From positions 62,001 through 126,000 of the forward strand of contig JANLVJ010000064.1 of assembly GCA_031363945.1 (NCBI GenBank): 64,000 bases of DNA, read 5' to 3'. Position numbers and translations under genes: made by a program. Position 1 is the first letter of the stretch. Each line of letters begins with the position of its first letter. Positions 15,898-23,618 of the stretch are shown here, in pieces. Source of the DNA: JANLVJ01 sp031363945 (GTDB lineage Bacteria; Bacteroidota; Bacteroidia; Sphingobacteriales; Sphingobacteriaceae). The notes beneath the pieces are model-generated. The model did not search any database and was not told the origin of the DNA. It saw only the letters and a program-made list of their open reading frames with translations.

Positions 15898-15926
15898 AGC
15901 TTAGTCTATAAAAATAAGTCTAAGCT
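15898..15926. repeat. Inverted repeat upstream of the rhodanese gene
   Basis: AGCTTAG (15898-15904) and CTAAGCT (15920-15926) are perfect 7-bp arms around a 15-bp AT-rich centre. The right arm overlaps TAAGCTTG (15921-15928), a one-mismatch version of the TAnnTTTG box, 23 bp before the rhodanese ATG. It may be an operator over the promoter or a leader hairpin. Confidence 0.4.
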
Positions 15927-15950
15927 TGTATATTAGTGAAAAATCTGTGT

Positions 15951-16274
15951 ATGGCAATTAAAGAAATTACAGTTCAGGAATTAAAAGAAAAACTTGATAA
16001 TAAAGAAGATTTTCAGCTGATTGATGTCAGAGAAAACTTTGAAGTTGAATCAGCAAGCATCGCTGGTCTTCATATACCGTTGGCAAATGTTTTACTGGAG
16101 GCTGATAAGGTTGAGCGTGAAAAACCTGTAATTATTTATTGCAGAAGTGGGCGCAGGAGTGCTGCCGCCATTTCACAACTCGAACAACAATATGGCTTAA
16201 AAAACTTATATAATCTGAAAGGTGGTATTCTTGCCTGGGCTCAGGATATCGACCCAACTCTTGAAATCGTTTAA
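15951..16274 (+). CDS. Single-domain rhodanese
   Basis: Cytoplasmic protein of 107 residues with one rhodanese fold: LIDVREN at 23-29, the active-site loop CRSGRRS starting at Cys64, and the closing GGILAWAQDIDP. Members move sulfane sulfur or act as thiol switches. An in-frame GTG at 15936 would add five residues; the ATG at 15951 gives the usual N-terminus (MAIKEITVQELKEKL). It stands alone, divergent from the amidase and convergent with the epimerase. The sulfur donor and acceptor are unknown. Confidence 0.9.
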   Translation: MAIKEITVQELKEKLDNKEDFQLIDVRENFEVESASIAGLHIPLANVLLEADKVEREKPVIIYCRSGRRSAAAISQLEQQYGLKNLYNLKGGILAWAQDIDPTLEIV

Positions 16275-16346
16275 ACTGTAAATTTATAGCCAGCAATAAC
16301 TCAATTAGAGTTGCCAGGCTCTAATGTTAATTGTGTGTTGCTAATT

Positions 16347-17369
16347 TCAGCTACCTGCAGGCAATTTCATACCGAGGCCTGCCTGAGAAGAGAGCTTAAT
16401 TTTACCTCCTTTAAGCTCAGGATCCTGGAAGGGATTATTAGTAACCAGAAACGGGCCGTCTAGATCTGCATAATTACAGAAGGGGGCCAGAGTTGCAGCA
16501 GCCAAAATAGCATTAGACGTCTCGTTCATACAACCCATCAAAATCTTAAGATCAAGATTTCTGGCCAGTGCTATCATTTTACGGGCCTCATTAATTCCAC
16601 CACATTTCATCAATTTGATATTAATGCCTTTAAATACCCCTTGAACTGCTTCCAGATCGCTGAGCTTCTGGCATGACTCATCAGCAATAGTTGGTAAGGG
16701 GCTTTGTTCAGTTAGCCATATCATGTCTTTTGTACTGGCTTTGGGCATTGGTTGTTCTATAAATCTGACACCTTCATCACGCAACCAGTAAATCATATCG
16801 AGTGCCTGGTATTTGTCTGTCCAGCCCTGATTGGCATCAACACAAAGAGGCTTAAAAGAAACCTGCCTGACAGCATTTATAATTTCCCTGTCATTAATAC
16901 CACCCAGTTTAATTTTTAACAGCTTGAACTGCCCCGCCTCACTAACTTTAAGGCGTATTACCTCTGGAGAATCAATGCCGATTGTAAATGAAGTTTCGGG
17001 CATTTTATCAGGATTAGCCTTAAAGATTTCAAAACAGGGTTTATTTAACAATTTACCTAGAAGATCATGCAAGGCCATATCAATTGCTGCCTTTGCTGCC
17101 ATATTACCTGGCAAAAAATTCATAACATATTCAAGAATTGAATCGAAATCAAACTGATCAGTAAACATGTCAAGCTTTAGAGCACCTAAAAACCCACAGA
17201 CAGTATCCTGAGTTTCGGCAAGATACGGCGGTAGCGAGGCTTCTCCATAACCTATAAAATCAGTGTGTTGCAATTGCAATAAAACCAGAGGGGTGGTAGT
17301 TCTTGAATTACCTGCTATTGTAAAAGAATGTTTCAGCTTGAGTGAATACCGGGTAAAAGTCAGTTTCAT
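16347..17369 (-). CDS. Dipeptide epimerase (L-Ala-D/L-Glu type), enolase superfamily
   Basis: Enzyme of 340 residues that inverts one stereocentre of a dipeptide, classically L-Ala-D-Glu released from murein. The muconate-lactonising subgroup residues are visible: KxK acid/base pair at Lys152 and Lys154, metal ligands Asp178 (VDANQGW), Glu205 (FIEQP) and Asp230 (ADES), and the opposite base Lys252 (INIKLMKCGG). The DLDGP motif at 302-306 is typical of dipeptide epimerases. Exact dipeptide preference varies among relatives, so the Ala-Glu substrate is inferred. It lies one gene from the cell-wall amidase, on the same strand, which fits murein-peptide recycling. Confidence 0.88.
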   Translation of the reverse strand: MKLTFTRYSLKLKHSFTIAGNSRTTTPLVLLQLQHTDFIGYGEASLPPYLAETQDTVCGFLGALKLDMFTDQFDFDSILEYVMNFLPGNMAAKAAIDMALHDLLGKLLNKPCFEIFKANPDKMPETSFTIGIDSPEVIRLKVSEAGQFKLLKIKLGGINDREIINAVRQVSFKPLCVDANQGWTDKYQALDMIYWLRDEGVRFIEQPMPKASTKDMIWLTEQSPLPTIADESCQKLSDLEAVQGVFKGINIKLMKCGGINEARKMIALARNLDLKILMGCMNETSNAILAAATLAPFCNYADLDGPFLVTNNPFQDPELKGGKIKLSSQAGLGMKLPAGS

Positions 17370-17443
17370 AAGATTTTCTTAATCCCAAAATAAGGCCTGT
17401 CTAAGATAGAGAGCGCTCGTTAATTTATCTGTTTCTTTGCAAT

Positions 17444-18388
17444 ATGGAATTATATGATCCTTTCGACAAACTTAGCTTTTCACCCACCGAATGTTTTCTT
17501 TGCGGAAAAAAAACGGATGGCCTGACCGAGCAGTCACCTGTATTTCCAGCATGGCTCATGAAAAAGTATAATCTGTATGAAATGCCCTTCAAATTACTTG
17601 ATGAAAGCATGACTACCTACGAAGCCATGAAAACTCCTGCCTGTAGCAAATGTGACAGGGATTATCTTCAGGAGCTTGAACTCAAAATCAGTAAAGGATT
17701 TGATATTGGATTTGATGGTGTTTCAGCACTTGATGAACTGACAATTTTTCATTGGTTCTCAAAGATTCTGTATGGCATTATATTTATTGAATTGCAGGCA
17801 GCTTTTACCCAGCATGAGGGTGATGAGCCCCTTGGGATTTCCCCTTCCTTATTATCAAAATTCAGAAACCTGCATTTACTTTTACAATCATTACGGATGC
17901 CCCTTGTCTATGAAGATTTTCAGCCATGGTCACTGGTAAGGGTAAAGCTATCGACAGAATCGAATGTATTTGATTACCGTGATGAGATGGCAACAATGAT
18001 TTTTTCTCTGGCTATTAAAGATGTTGGAATCCTTATCTGCCTGCAGGATCATGGTAAGAACCTCGAATATCATGGGGCACTTCTGAAAAAAATCAATGGC
18101 AATACACTTGAATTAATGCAGTTTCAAGAACTTTGTGCCCTATTTTATTATTCAGCCTACCTTTTTAACCCGATTGCCCAGTATTTGATTCTACCCCCTG
18201 CGGGAAATAATAATGAATATAGCCTAAGCCCACAACCACTTGAAGGTGTGGGTCTGAGAGCATTATTTAATCCCTGGGATGCCAAAGTTTATGCCCAGGT
18301 TCTTGAGGCCTTCTGGAAACCCTGGAATATCACAAAAGATGAAATAAGGACAAATCCGGAAAAAGCAATGACGAAATTCATAGAATGA
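17444..18388 (+). CDS. Uncharacterised CxxC protein, possibly a degenerate HNH fold
   Basis: Protein of 314 residues that I cannot assign to a named family. Two CxxC pairs, Cys17/Cys20 (ECFLCG) and Cys67/Cys70 (CSKCD), could bind one zinc. The stretch between them reads SPVFPAWLMKKY, resembling the EH-x-FP-x-WL core that follows the first CxxC in HNH nucleases, but the catalytic His is absent. The remaining part (about 80-314) is helical and aromatic-rich with no repeats or membrane spans. It has its own promoter region, divergent from the epimerase gene. No nuclease activity is claimed. Conserved hypothetical is the safe label. Confidence 0.75.
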   Translation: MELYDPFDKLSFSPTECFLCGKKTDGLTEQSPVFPAWLMKKYNLYEMPFKLLDESMTTYEAMKTPACSKCDRDYLQELELKISKGFDIGFDGVSALDELTIFHWFSKILYGIIFIELQAAFTQHEGDEPLGISPSLLSKFRNLHLLLQSLRMPLVYEDFQPWSLVRVKLSTESNVFDYRDEMATMIFSLAIKDVGILICLQDHGKNLEYHGALLKKINGNTLELMQFQELCALFYYSAYLFNPIAQYLILPPAGNNNEYSLSPQPLEGVGLRALFNPWDAKVYAQVLEAFWKPWNITKDEIRTNPEKAMTKFIE

Positions 18389-18402
18389 CGGGCTTACGCT
18401 GA

Positions 18403-19038
18403 TTACTGCGCCATAAAGCCACTCTGCACTATTTTATGAATTACCTGAGAGGCAACACTATAATTAAGAATGAATGCCATGATGATCCCAGTTAACGCAC
18501 CATATAAATGTGCATCATGATTTATATTACCACTCTGGCGATTCGCCGCATAAGTGGTATACAAGAGAAACAGGATTCCAAATATATAACCGGGAATATG
18601 AAATGGGAGAAATAGCATTCCAATGCCCATCGTTGGGTAAAAAATGATCATTGAAAAAAGAACAGCAGAAATTGCCCCTGAGGCCCCCAAACTATAATAC
18701 CCCTGATTATTACGCTGTTTGATAATTGTCGGAATATCACAAAGAAGAAGTCCGGCAAGATAGAGCAGAATGAATCCCCGTGTTCCAAGAAAGTACTTTT
18801 CAAGCAAAAAAGCAAAGAACCAATACGTAAACATATTAAAAGCAAGATGGGCGAGGTTGGCATGTACAAGACCACTGGTGATCAGGGTATAGACACGCTT
18901 TTTACGTGAAATGCTCCATGGATGTAACATGCACTCTTCCTTGAAACTCTCATTTGCAAGGCCAGCGATACTAAAGATCAGCGTAATCGCTAAAATTGAA
19001 ATGGCACCAGGATTTGTATACCATGATAGGTAATGCAT
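18403..19038 (-). CDS. Rhomboid-family intramembrane serine protease
   Basis: Membrane protein of 211 residues with six predicted spans. The catalytic pair is present: Ser120 in the GASG motif and His177 in HDAHLYGA. The oxyanion-side motif HANLAHLAFN (His59, His64, Asn68) is also intact. The enzyme should cleave helical membrane segments near the outer leaflet; the substrate is unknown. It follows the pterin dehydratase gene by 98 bp on the same strand and is convergent with the CxxC protein gene. The full set of active-site residues argues against a pseudoprotease. Confidence 0.93.
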   Translation of the reverse strand: MHYLSWYTNPGAISILAITLIFSIAGLANESFKEECMLHPWSISRKKRVYTLITSGLVHANLAHLAFNMFTYWFFAFLLEKYFLGTRGFILLYLAGLLLCDIPTIIKQRNNQGYYSLGASGAISAVLFSMIIFYPTMGIGMLFLPFHIPGYIFGILFLLYTTYAANRQSGNINHDAHLYGALTGIIMAFILNYSVASQVIHKIVQSGFMAQ

Positions 19039-19136
19039 AAAGGAAGAAGGGTAAGAGTTAAATTGAGTTTTGTAAACAGGATGGCACAGGTGATACCGGG
19101 TATTTTTTTCGCATCAGGATCATCCGCTGGAGGTTT

Positions 19137-19370
19137 TTAAGCACTGATTTTATCTATGGCTTCAGCAAGGGCATGATCTTTAGGGCCAATTATATTGCCC
19201 AGATCATGTGAAGAAAGTTTAATCTCAACACTATTGTATTCATTTGTCCAGTTTGGATGGTGATCCATTTTTTCAGCAATAAGGGCCACTCTGCTCATAA
19301 AAGCCCAGGCCTGGCTAAAGTTCTGGAACGTGAATTTACGGCAAAGTTTATTATCTGTTTCTGTCCACAT
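19137..19370 (-). CDS. 4a-hydroxytetrahydrobiopterin dehydratase (PCD/DCoH)
   Basis: Small enzyme of 77 residues that dehydrates 4a-carbinolamine pterins, regenerating the cofactor of aromatic amino-acid hydroxylases or acting in molybdopterin-related chemistry. The active-site motif EKMDHHPNW (His37, His38) and the SSHD turn (His55) are present. The start at 19370 is chosen because longer frames run into the YjbR gene and have no family resemblance; this start lies 4 bp after the YjbR stop. It is a tight pair with yjbR. No phenylalanine hydroxylase is visible nearby. Confidence 0.9.
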   Translation of the reverse strand: MWTETDNKLCRKFTFQNFSQAWAFMSRVALIAEKMDHHPNWTNEYNSVEIKLSSHDLGNIIGPKDHALAEAIDKISA

Positions 19371-19374
19371 AAGT

Positions 19375-19713
19375 TTAAAGCTTTGATTTAGTTTTCGTCC
19401 GGATGATAAGGCTATACGAATCATCAATAAAAGTAAGAATTTCCTTATCAGGAATACTTCCATCGATTAGAATAGTATTCCAGTGTTTTTTGTTCATATG
19501 AAACCCGGGTAGTACGGCCGGATGCTGCTCCCTGAGTTCAATCGCTTTTAAGGGGTCGACTTTTACGTTAAATTCCAAAGGCGATTTCAGGGGCAACAAT
19601 AAGAAAATTTTGGTATTTACTTTAAAAACAAGGGTGTCATCACCAAATGGCATCTCTTCTGAGGCTCCTTCTTTGGCCAGGCAATAATCGCGTAAGAACT
19701 CAATGTTCAGCAT
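19375..19713 (-). CDS. MmcQ/YjbR-family protein
   Basis: Protein of 112 residues of the CyaY-like MmcQ/YjbR fold, sometimes described as DNA-binding but without firm function. The family pattern is clear: an N-terminal helix beginning MLNIEFLRDYCLAKEGASEEMPFG, a beta sheet with FKVNTKIFLLL, a central PGFHMNKKHWNTILIDG segment, and a last helix ending SYSLIIRTKTK. It starts 31 bp from the tRNA-Arg(CCG) 3' end on the same strand and may be read from the metG-tRNA transcript. The pterin dehydratase gene follows after 4 bp. Confidence 0.88.
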   Translation of the reverse strand: MLNIEFLRDYCLAKEGASEEMPFGDDTLVFKVNTKIFLLLPLKSPLEFNVKVDPLKAIELREQHPAVLPGFHMNKKHWNTILIDGSIPDKEILTFIDDSYSLIIRTKTKSKL

Positions 19714-19744
19714 CGGCTGAAATAAATAATTATCAGATCAGATG

Positions 19745-19816
19745 TGGCATCGACAGGAATCGAACCTGTATCAAAAGCTTCGGAAACTTTTATTCTATCC
19801 GTTGAACTACGATGCC
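19745..19816 (-). tRNA. tRNA-Arg (anticodon CCG)
   Basis: On the minus strand the sequence folds into a full cloverleaf of 72 nt. The acceptor arm GGCATCG/CGATGCC has seven pairs, the D arm is GTTC/GAAT, and the anticodon loop TTCCGAA has anticodon CCG. The T arm is ACAGG-TTCGATT-CCTGT, and the discriminator is A. CCA is not encoded. All stems pair without mismatch apart from ordinary G-T wobbles. It lies 16 nt downstream of the second tRNA-Arg gene, which it resembles closely, so the two probably arose by tandem duplication. It should decode CGG codons. Confidence 0.95.
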
Positions 19817-19832
19817 AATAGTATGCGCATTA

Positions 19833-19907
19833 TGGTGGCTCTGGTGGGAATCGAACCCGCATCTAAAGTTTAGGAAACTTCTATTCTATCCATTGAACTA
19901 CAGTGCC
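19833..19907 (-). tRNA. tRNA-Arg (anticodon CCU), with two stem mismatches and encoded CCA
   Basis: Minus-strand cloverleaf of 72 nt plus an encoded CCA (19833-19835). The anticodon loop TTCCTAA gives anticodon CCU, for AGG. The acceptor arms GGCACTG and CAGAGCC leave an A-A mismatch at the fourth pair, and the T arm GCGGG/CCCAC leaves a C-A mismatch at the second pair. The D and anticodon arms are sound. It begins 5 bp after the metG stop, so it is probably cut out of the metG transcript. Whether it is fully active is open; a tRNA-Arg(UCU) elsewhere could cover AGG. Confidence 0.88.
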
Positions 19908-19912
19908 TGATT

Positions 19913-21937
19913 TTAGCGAATTTCGCTTCCTGTCTCCTGAAGACCAGTAGATTGAATAAAGCTTAATTCTCCGGCAGAATTTTCTGCCATTAGAATCATG
20001 CCGTGAGATTCAATTCCTTTGATCATCCGGGGCGCTAAATTAACTAAAATACTCACTTGTTGCCCGATAATTTTACGCGGATCAAAATATTCTGCGATTC
20101 CAGAAACTACACTACGTTTGTCAATTCCTGTATCAATTAACAGTTTAAGCAGTTTTTTCGTTTTAGGTACTTTTTCAGCTTCCAGAATTATACCAATACG
20201 AATATCCATAGCTGAAAAGCTTTCGAAACTTACTTCTTCCTTTAGGGGCCTGACATTAAGCACCTGATTTTGTCTTTTACTAGCCTGAAGCTTTTCTATC
20301 TGAATTTCCACTTCTTCATCTTCAACTTTTCTGAACAGCAGACCAGGTTGTTTAAGCTGTTTCCCAGGCTCAAGCAGGTCTATCCTTCCGGCATCATCCC
20401 AGTTCAATTTTCCCAGATTTAAAAACTCCCTGAGCTTATTAGCTGTATATGGTAAAAATGGTTCACATAAGATAGATAGATTAGCACTCAACTGCAGGAC
20501 AGTATTTAAAATTGTATGAAGCCGCTCTTCCTGACCTTCTTTAAGTTTCCATGGTTCTGTTTCGGCCAGGTAACGGTTTCCTAGTCTTGCAAGATTCATG
20601 ACCTCTGACAGCGCATCACGAAAATGAAATTCTTCGACTGCTGCAGAAATTTTCAGAGGAAAAGCTGCAATCTCTAGCCCCAATGCTATTTCGGCTGGGC
20701 CAGGTTTAGACTGAGGAACTATACCACCTGTATATTTAAATGTAAGTACCGCCACCCGATTTATGAAATTACCCAGAATAGCCAATAGTTCATTGTTATT
20801 TCTTGCCTGAAAATCTTTCCAGGTAAAATCATTATCCTTGGTTTCAGGGGCCGTCGAACAAAGCACGTACCTGAGTACGTCTTGCATATTAGGAAAATCA
20901 ATCAGGTATTCATTCAGCCAGACTGCCCAGTTTCTGGAAGTTGAAATTTTTTCACCTTCCAGATTTAAAAATTCATTCGCAGGTACATTATCGGCCAGGA
21001 TATAAGAGCCTTCAGCCATCAGAATGGCAGGGAAGACTATACAATGAAAGACAATATTATCTTTACCTATGAAATGTAAAAGCCGTGTTTCAGGATCTTT
21101 CCAATATTTTTCCCATTCAGGTGTGAGGGCTTTTGTTGCCGAGATATAACCTATCGGAGCATCAAACCATACATATAAAACCTTACCCTGGGCACCCTCA
21201 ATTGGCACGGGTACACCCCAGTCAAGATCCCGGGTTACTGCCCGGGGCTGTAAACCCTGATCGAGCCATGATTTACATTGCCCATAAACATTGGGTTTCC
21301 ATTCAGTATGATCTTCAAGAATATATTTTTCAAGAGCAGGTTGAAATTTATCAAGAGGAAGATACCAGTGAGTTGTTTCTTTTCTAACGGGCTTCTGACC
21401 ACTCAGCATTGAACGAGGGTTGATCAGATCTGTCGGGCTGAGTGAAGTACCACAGTTTTCACATTGATCACCATAAGCTTTATCAAAGCCACAATTCGGG
21501 CAGGTACCATTTATATACCTGTCGGCAAGAAATTGCCCAGCTTCTTCATCATAATATTGCATTGAAGTTTGCTCTTCAAATATTCCCTTATCATACAGGG
21601 TTTTAAATATTTCTGAGGCTGTTTCGTAATGCAGGGGTGAAGAAGTGCGGTGATAAATATCGAAAGAGATGCCAAATTCAGCGAAAGATTCAGAAATAAT
21701 TTTGTGATATTTATCAACTAGCTGTTGGGGGGTGATGCCTTCTTTTTTCGCTTTTAGGGTAATAGGAATACCATTCTCATCAGAGCCGCAAACAAATATT
21801 ACGTCACGCTCCTGCATTCGCAGGTAACGGCAATAAATATCAGCAGGAAGGTAAACACCTGCGATATGGCCTATATGAACCGGCCCATTGGTGTAGGGTA
21901 AGGCGGCGGTGACGGTATAACGCTTGAATTCTTTCAT
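19913..21937 (-). CDS. metG: Methionyl-tRNA synthetase with C-terminal tRNA-binding domain
   Basis: Class I synthetase of 674 residues charging tRNA-Met. The HIGH motif is VHIGH near residue 20. The zinc knuckle CPNCGFDKAYGDQCENCG lies near 140-160. The KMSKS loop appears as KISTS (about 331-335). The anticodon-binding helical domain follows, and the last 105 residues or so (from DIRIGIILEAEKV) form the EMAPII/Trbp111-like domain that aids dimerisation and tRNA binding. Full length. It is divergent from the LD-carboxypeptidase gene, with two tRNA-Arg genes just downstream on the same strand. Confidence 0.97.
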   Translation of the reverse strand: MKEFKRYTVTAALPYTNGPVHIGHIAGVYLPADIYCRYLRMQERDVIFVCGSDENGIPITLKAKKEGITPQQLVDKYHKIISESFAEFGISFDIYHRTSSPLHYETASEIFKTLYDKGIFEEQTSMQYYDEEAGQFLADRYINGTCPNCGFDKAYGDQCENCGTSLSPTDLINPRSMLSGQKPVRKETTHWYLPLDKFQPALEKYILEDHTEWKPNVYGQCKSWLDQGLQPRAVTRDLDWGVPVPIEGAQGKVLYVWFDAPIGYISATKALTPEWEKYWKDPETRLLHFIGKDNIVFHCIVFPAILMAEGSYILADNVPANEFLNLEGEKISTSRNWAVWLNEYLIDFPNMQDVLRYVLCSTAPETKDNDFTWKDFQARNNNELLAILGNFINRVAVLTFKYTGGIVPQSKPGPAEIALGLEIAAFPLKISAAVEEFHFRDALSEVMNLARLGNRYLAETEPWKLKEGQEERLHTILNTVLQLSANLSILCEPFLPYTANKLREFLNLGKLNWDDAGRIDLLEPGKQLKQPGLLFRKVEDEEVEIQIEKLQASKRQNQVLNVRPLKEEVSFESFSAMDIRIGIILEAEKVPKTKKLLKLLIDTGIDKRSVVSGIAEYFDPRKIIGQQVSILVNLAPRMIKGIESHGMILMAENSAGELSFIQSTGLQETGSEIR

Positions 21938-22057
21938 TGAGTAACTATGCGTAAGCGGCTGAAAGCCTTAAAAAGGAACAAAAGCGCAATTTAGGAGAAA
22001 TACCCTTAATTGTGGGTCGTTTCTTTATCTTCATAAAATTAAATACCCGATTTATTG

Positions 22058-22966
22058 ATGAAGCAGGCACCATTTTTAAAAAAAGGAGATACCGTTTGCA
22101 TTCTTAGCACTGCACGAAAGGCTGACGCTACAGATCTTGAAGCTGCAATAACCGTTTTTAAAAGCTGGGGTTTAAATGTGCAGCTTGGTACCAGCATTGG
22201 GAAAGAGGATCACCAGTTTGCAGGTTCAGATGAAATCAGAGCCAGCGATCTTCAACGGGCTGTTAATGCTGTTGAAATTGCTGCCATTATTTGTGCACGC
22301 GGTGGGTATGGGACTGTAAGAATTATTGACCGAATTGATTTCAGTAGTTTTGAAAAAACGCCCAAATGGTTTGTAGGATTTAGTGATGCAACGGTTATGC
22401 ACTCACACCTGCAAGCACGGTTTCAGATTCCGAGCATCCATGCTGTGATGCCTACTATTTTCCGATTTGATGAAGCAGGACTTCGTGCCCAGGCAACCCT
22501 GCATCAGGCTATGTTTGGACAAGGTCTGCGTTATGAAGTCAGCCAGCAATCATTTACCTACAGAATAGGGCAGTCTGAAGGGGTCTTGGTAGGCGGTAAC
22601 CTCTCGATTCTCTATTCATTGCTTGGCTCAGCATCAGATATTAATACAGATGGTAAAATTTTATTTATTGAAGACCTTGACGAATACCTGTACCATCTCG
22701 ACCGCATGATGATCTCTTTAAAACGTGCAGGAAAGCTCACTCATCTCAAAGGTCTGGTTGTAGGGGGCATGGTTGAAATGAATGATAACGATACACCCTT
22801 TGGCAAAACTGCAGAAGAAATTATCTGGGAACACGTAAAAGAATATTCTTATCCTGTATGCTTCAATTTCCCAGCCGGGCATATCCGCGATAACAGGGCC
22901 CTTTACCTGGGCAAGCCCGCCAGACTTAGTGTATCATCCAAAGATACCGTTCTTGAATACTTCTAA
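22058..22966 (+). CDS. LD-carboxypeptidase (peptidase family S66)
   Basis: Enzyme of 302 residues that removes the terminal D-Ala from murein tetrapeptides during recycling (LdcA type); MccF-like self-immunity proteins share the fold. The nucleophile Ser109 sits in GFSDATVM. The other catalytic residues are probably a Glu in FIEDLDEYLYHLDRM and His275 in PAGHIRDN. The start is the ATG at 22058, directly after an in-frame TTG. No signal peptide is present, matching a cytoplasmic recycling enzyme. It is divergent from metG; the DoxX gene follows after 70 bp. Recycling is favoured over microcin immunity because no peptide-antibiotic genes are near. Confidence 0.9.
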   Translation: MKQAPFLKKGDTVCILSTARKADATDLEAAITVFKSWGLNVQLGTSIGKEDHQFAGSDEIRASDLQRAVNAVEIAAIICARGGYGTVRIIDRIDFSSFEKTPKWFVGFSDATVMHSHLQARFQIPSIHAVMPTIFRFDEAGLRAQATLHQAMFGQGLRYEVSQQSFTYRIGQSEGVLVGGNLSILYSLLGSASDINTDGKILFIEDLDEYLYHLDRMMISLKRAGKLTHLKGLVVGGMVEMNDNDTPFGKTAEEIIWEHVKEYSYPVCFNFPAGHIRDNRALYLGKPARLSVSSKDTVLEYF

Positions 22967-23036
22967 TTAATCGCTCTGATAAGTATATTTTACTTATCAT
23001 GAATTTCTTTCTACTAATCTCCCAATCAACTTAGAC

Positions 23037-23441
23037 ATGCTTTTTTCAGGTTTATCAAAATATAAGAATGCAGGTCTGTTAATAATGCGAACCGGTCTTG
23101 GTCTGGCAATGACGCTTCACGGTTATCCCAAAATAATGGGAGGTCAGCATAAATGGGCGTTGGTTGGAGCTGCAACAGCCACAATTGGAATTCATTTTCT
23201 ACCTGTCGTCTTTGGGTTTCTTGCTGCAGTCTCAGAATTTATTGGAGGAATTCTGATCATACTCGGGCTGGCCTTTCGCGAGGCCTGTATTTTTATTGGC
23301 ATTGTGATGCTGGTAGCTGTAATTGGTGAAGTAAAGGCAGGTGGAAGTTTTAACGATTATTCGCATGCCCTCGAATTACTCATTGTTTTTGGTAGTTTGT
23401 TTATCATTGGTCCAGGCAGATACAGCGTAGACAAAAAATAA
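23037..23441 (+). CDS. DoxX-family membrane protein
   Basis: Protein of 134 residues with four hydrophobic helices. Family features are the start LLIMRTGLGLAMTLHGYPKIMGG and the later FLAAVSEFIGGILIILGL. DoxX-like proteins have been tied to thiosulfate-quinone reductase subunits and to redox stress complexes, but most members have no proven function. No oxidoreductase partner lies next to it. It probably forms its own unit or follows the LD-carboxypeptidase gene. Confidence 0.88.
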   Translation: MLFSGLSKYKNAGLLIMRTGLGLAMTLHGYPKIMGGQHKWALVGAATATIGIHFLPVVFGFLAAVSEFIGGILIILGLAFREACIFIGIVMLVAVIGEVKAGGSFNDYSHALELLIVFGSLFIIGPGRYSVDKK

Positions 23442-23537
23442 TATACTGACGAAAATTTATTACTGACGTTTTAACAGCTTGTTTACCAGTAAATCACATT
23501 ACTTGGTAACAATCTGAGTATAATTACGTTTATTTAG

Positions 23538-23556
23538 TACTATGTATTGCATAGTA
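23538..23556. promoter_or_regulatory. Candidate PadR operator (perfect inverted repeat)
   Basis: TACTATG (23538-23544) and CATAGTA (23550-23556) are perfect 7-bp arms around TATTG. The repeat overlaps the -33 region of the proposed padR promoter, where a repressor dimer would block polymerase. PadR regulators commonly control their own operon, so autoregulation of padR-pspC is the simplest reading. Confidence 0.6.
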
Positions 23557-23578
23557 ATATACTTTACCACTATCTTTG
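23546..23578 (+). promoter_or_regulatory. Candidate padR-pspC promoter
   Basis: TATCTTTG at 23571-23578 matches TAnnTTTG exactly. ATTG at 23546-23549 lies 21 bp upstream and can serve as the -33 box (consensus TTTG, usual spacing about 19). The predicted start is about 35 bp before the padR ATG at 23619. Confidence 0.55.
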
Positions 23579-23618
23579 TATTAACAAGTAGAGTTTATAA
23601 CATGGTAGTCTCAATAAT

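Noticed and set aside
19371..19463. Longer pterin dehydratase start at 19463
   Set aside because: The extension overlaps the YjbR coding sequence and is unlike the family N-terminus.
22058..22966. Microcin C self-immunity protein MccF
   Set aside because: The fold is shared, but no peptide-antibiotic synthesis or export genes are near; a murein LD-carboxypeptidase is simpler.
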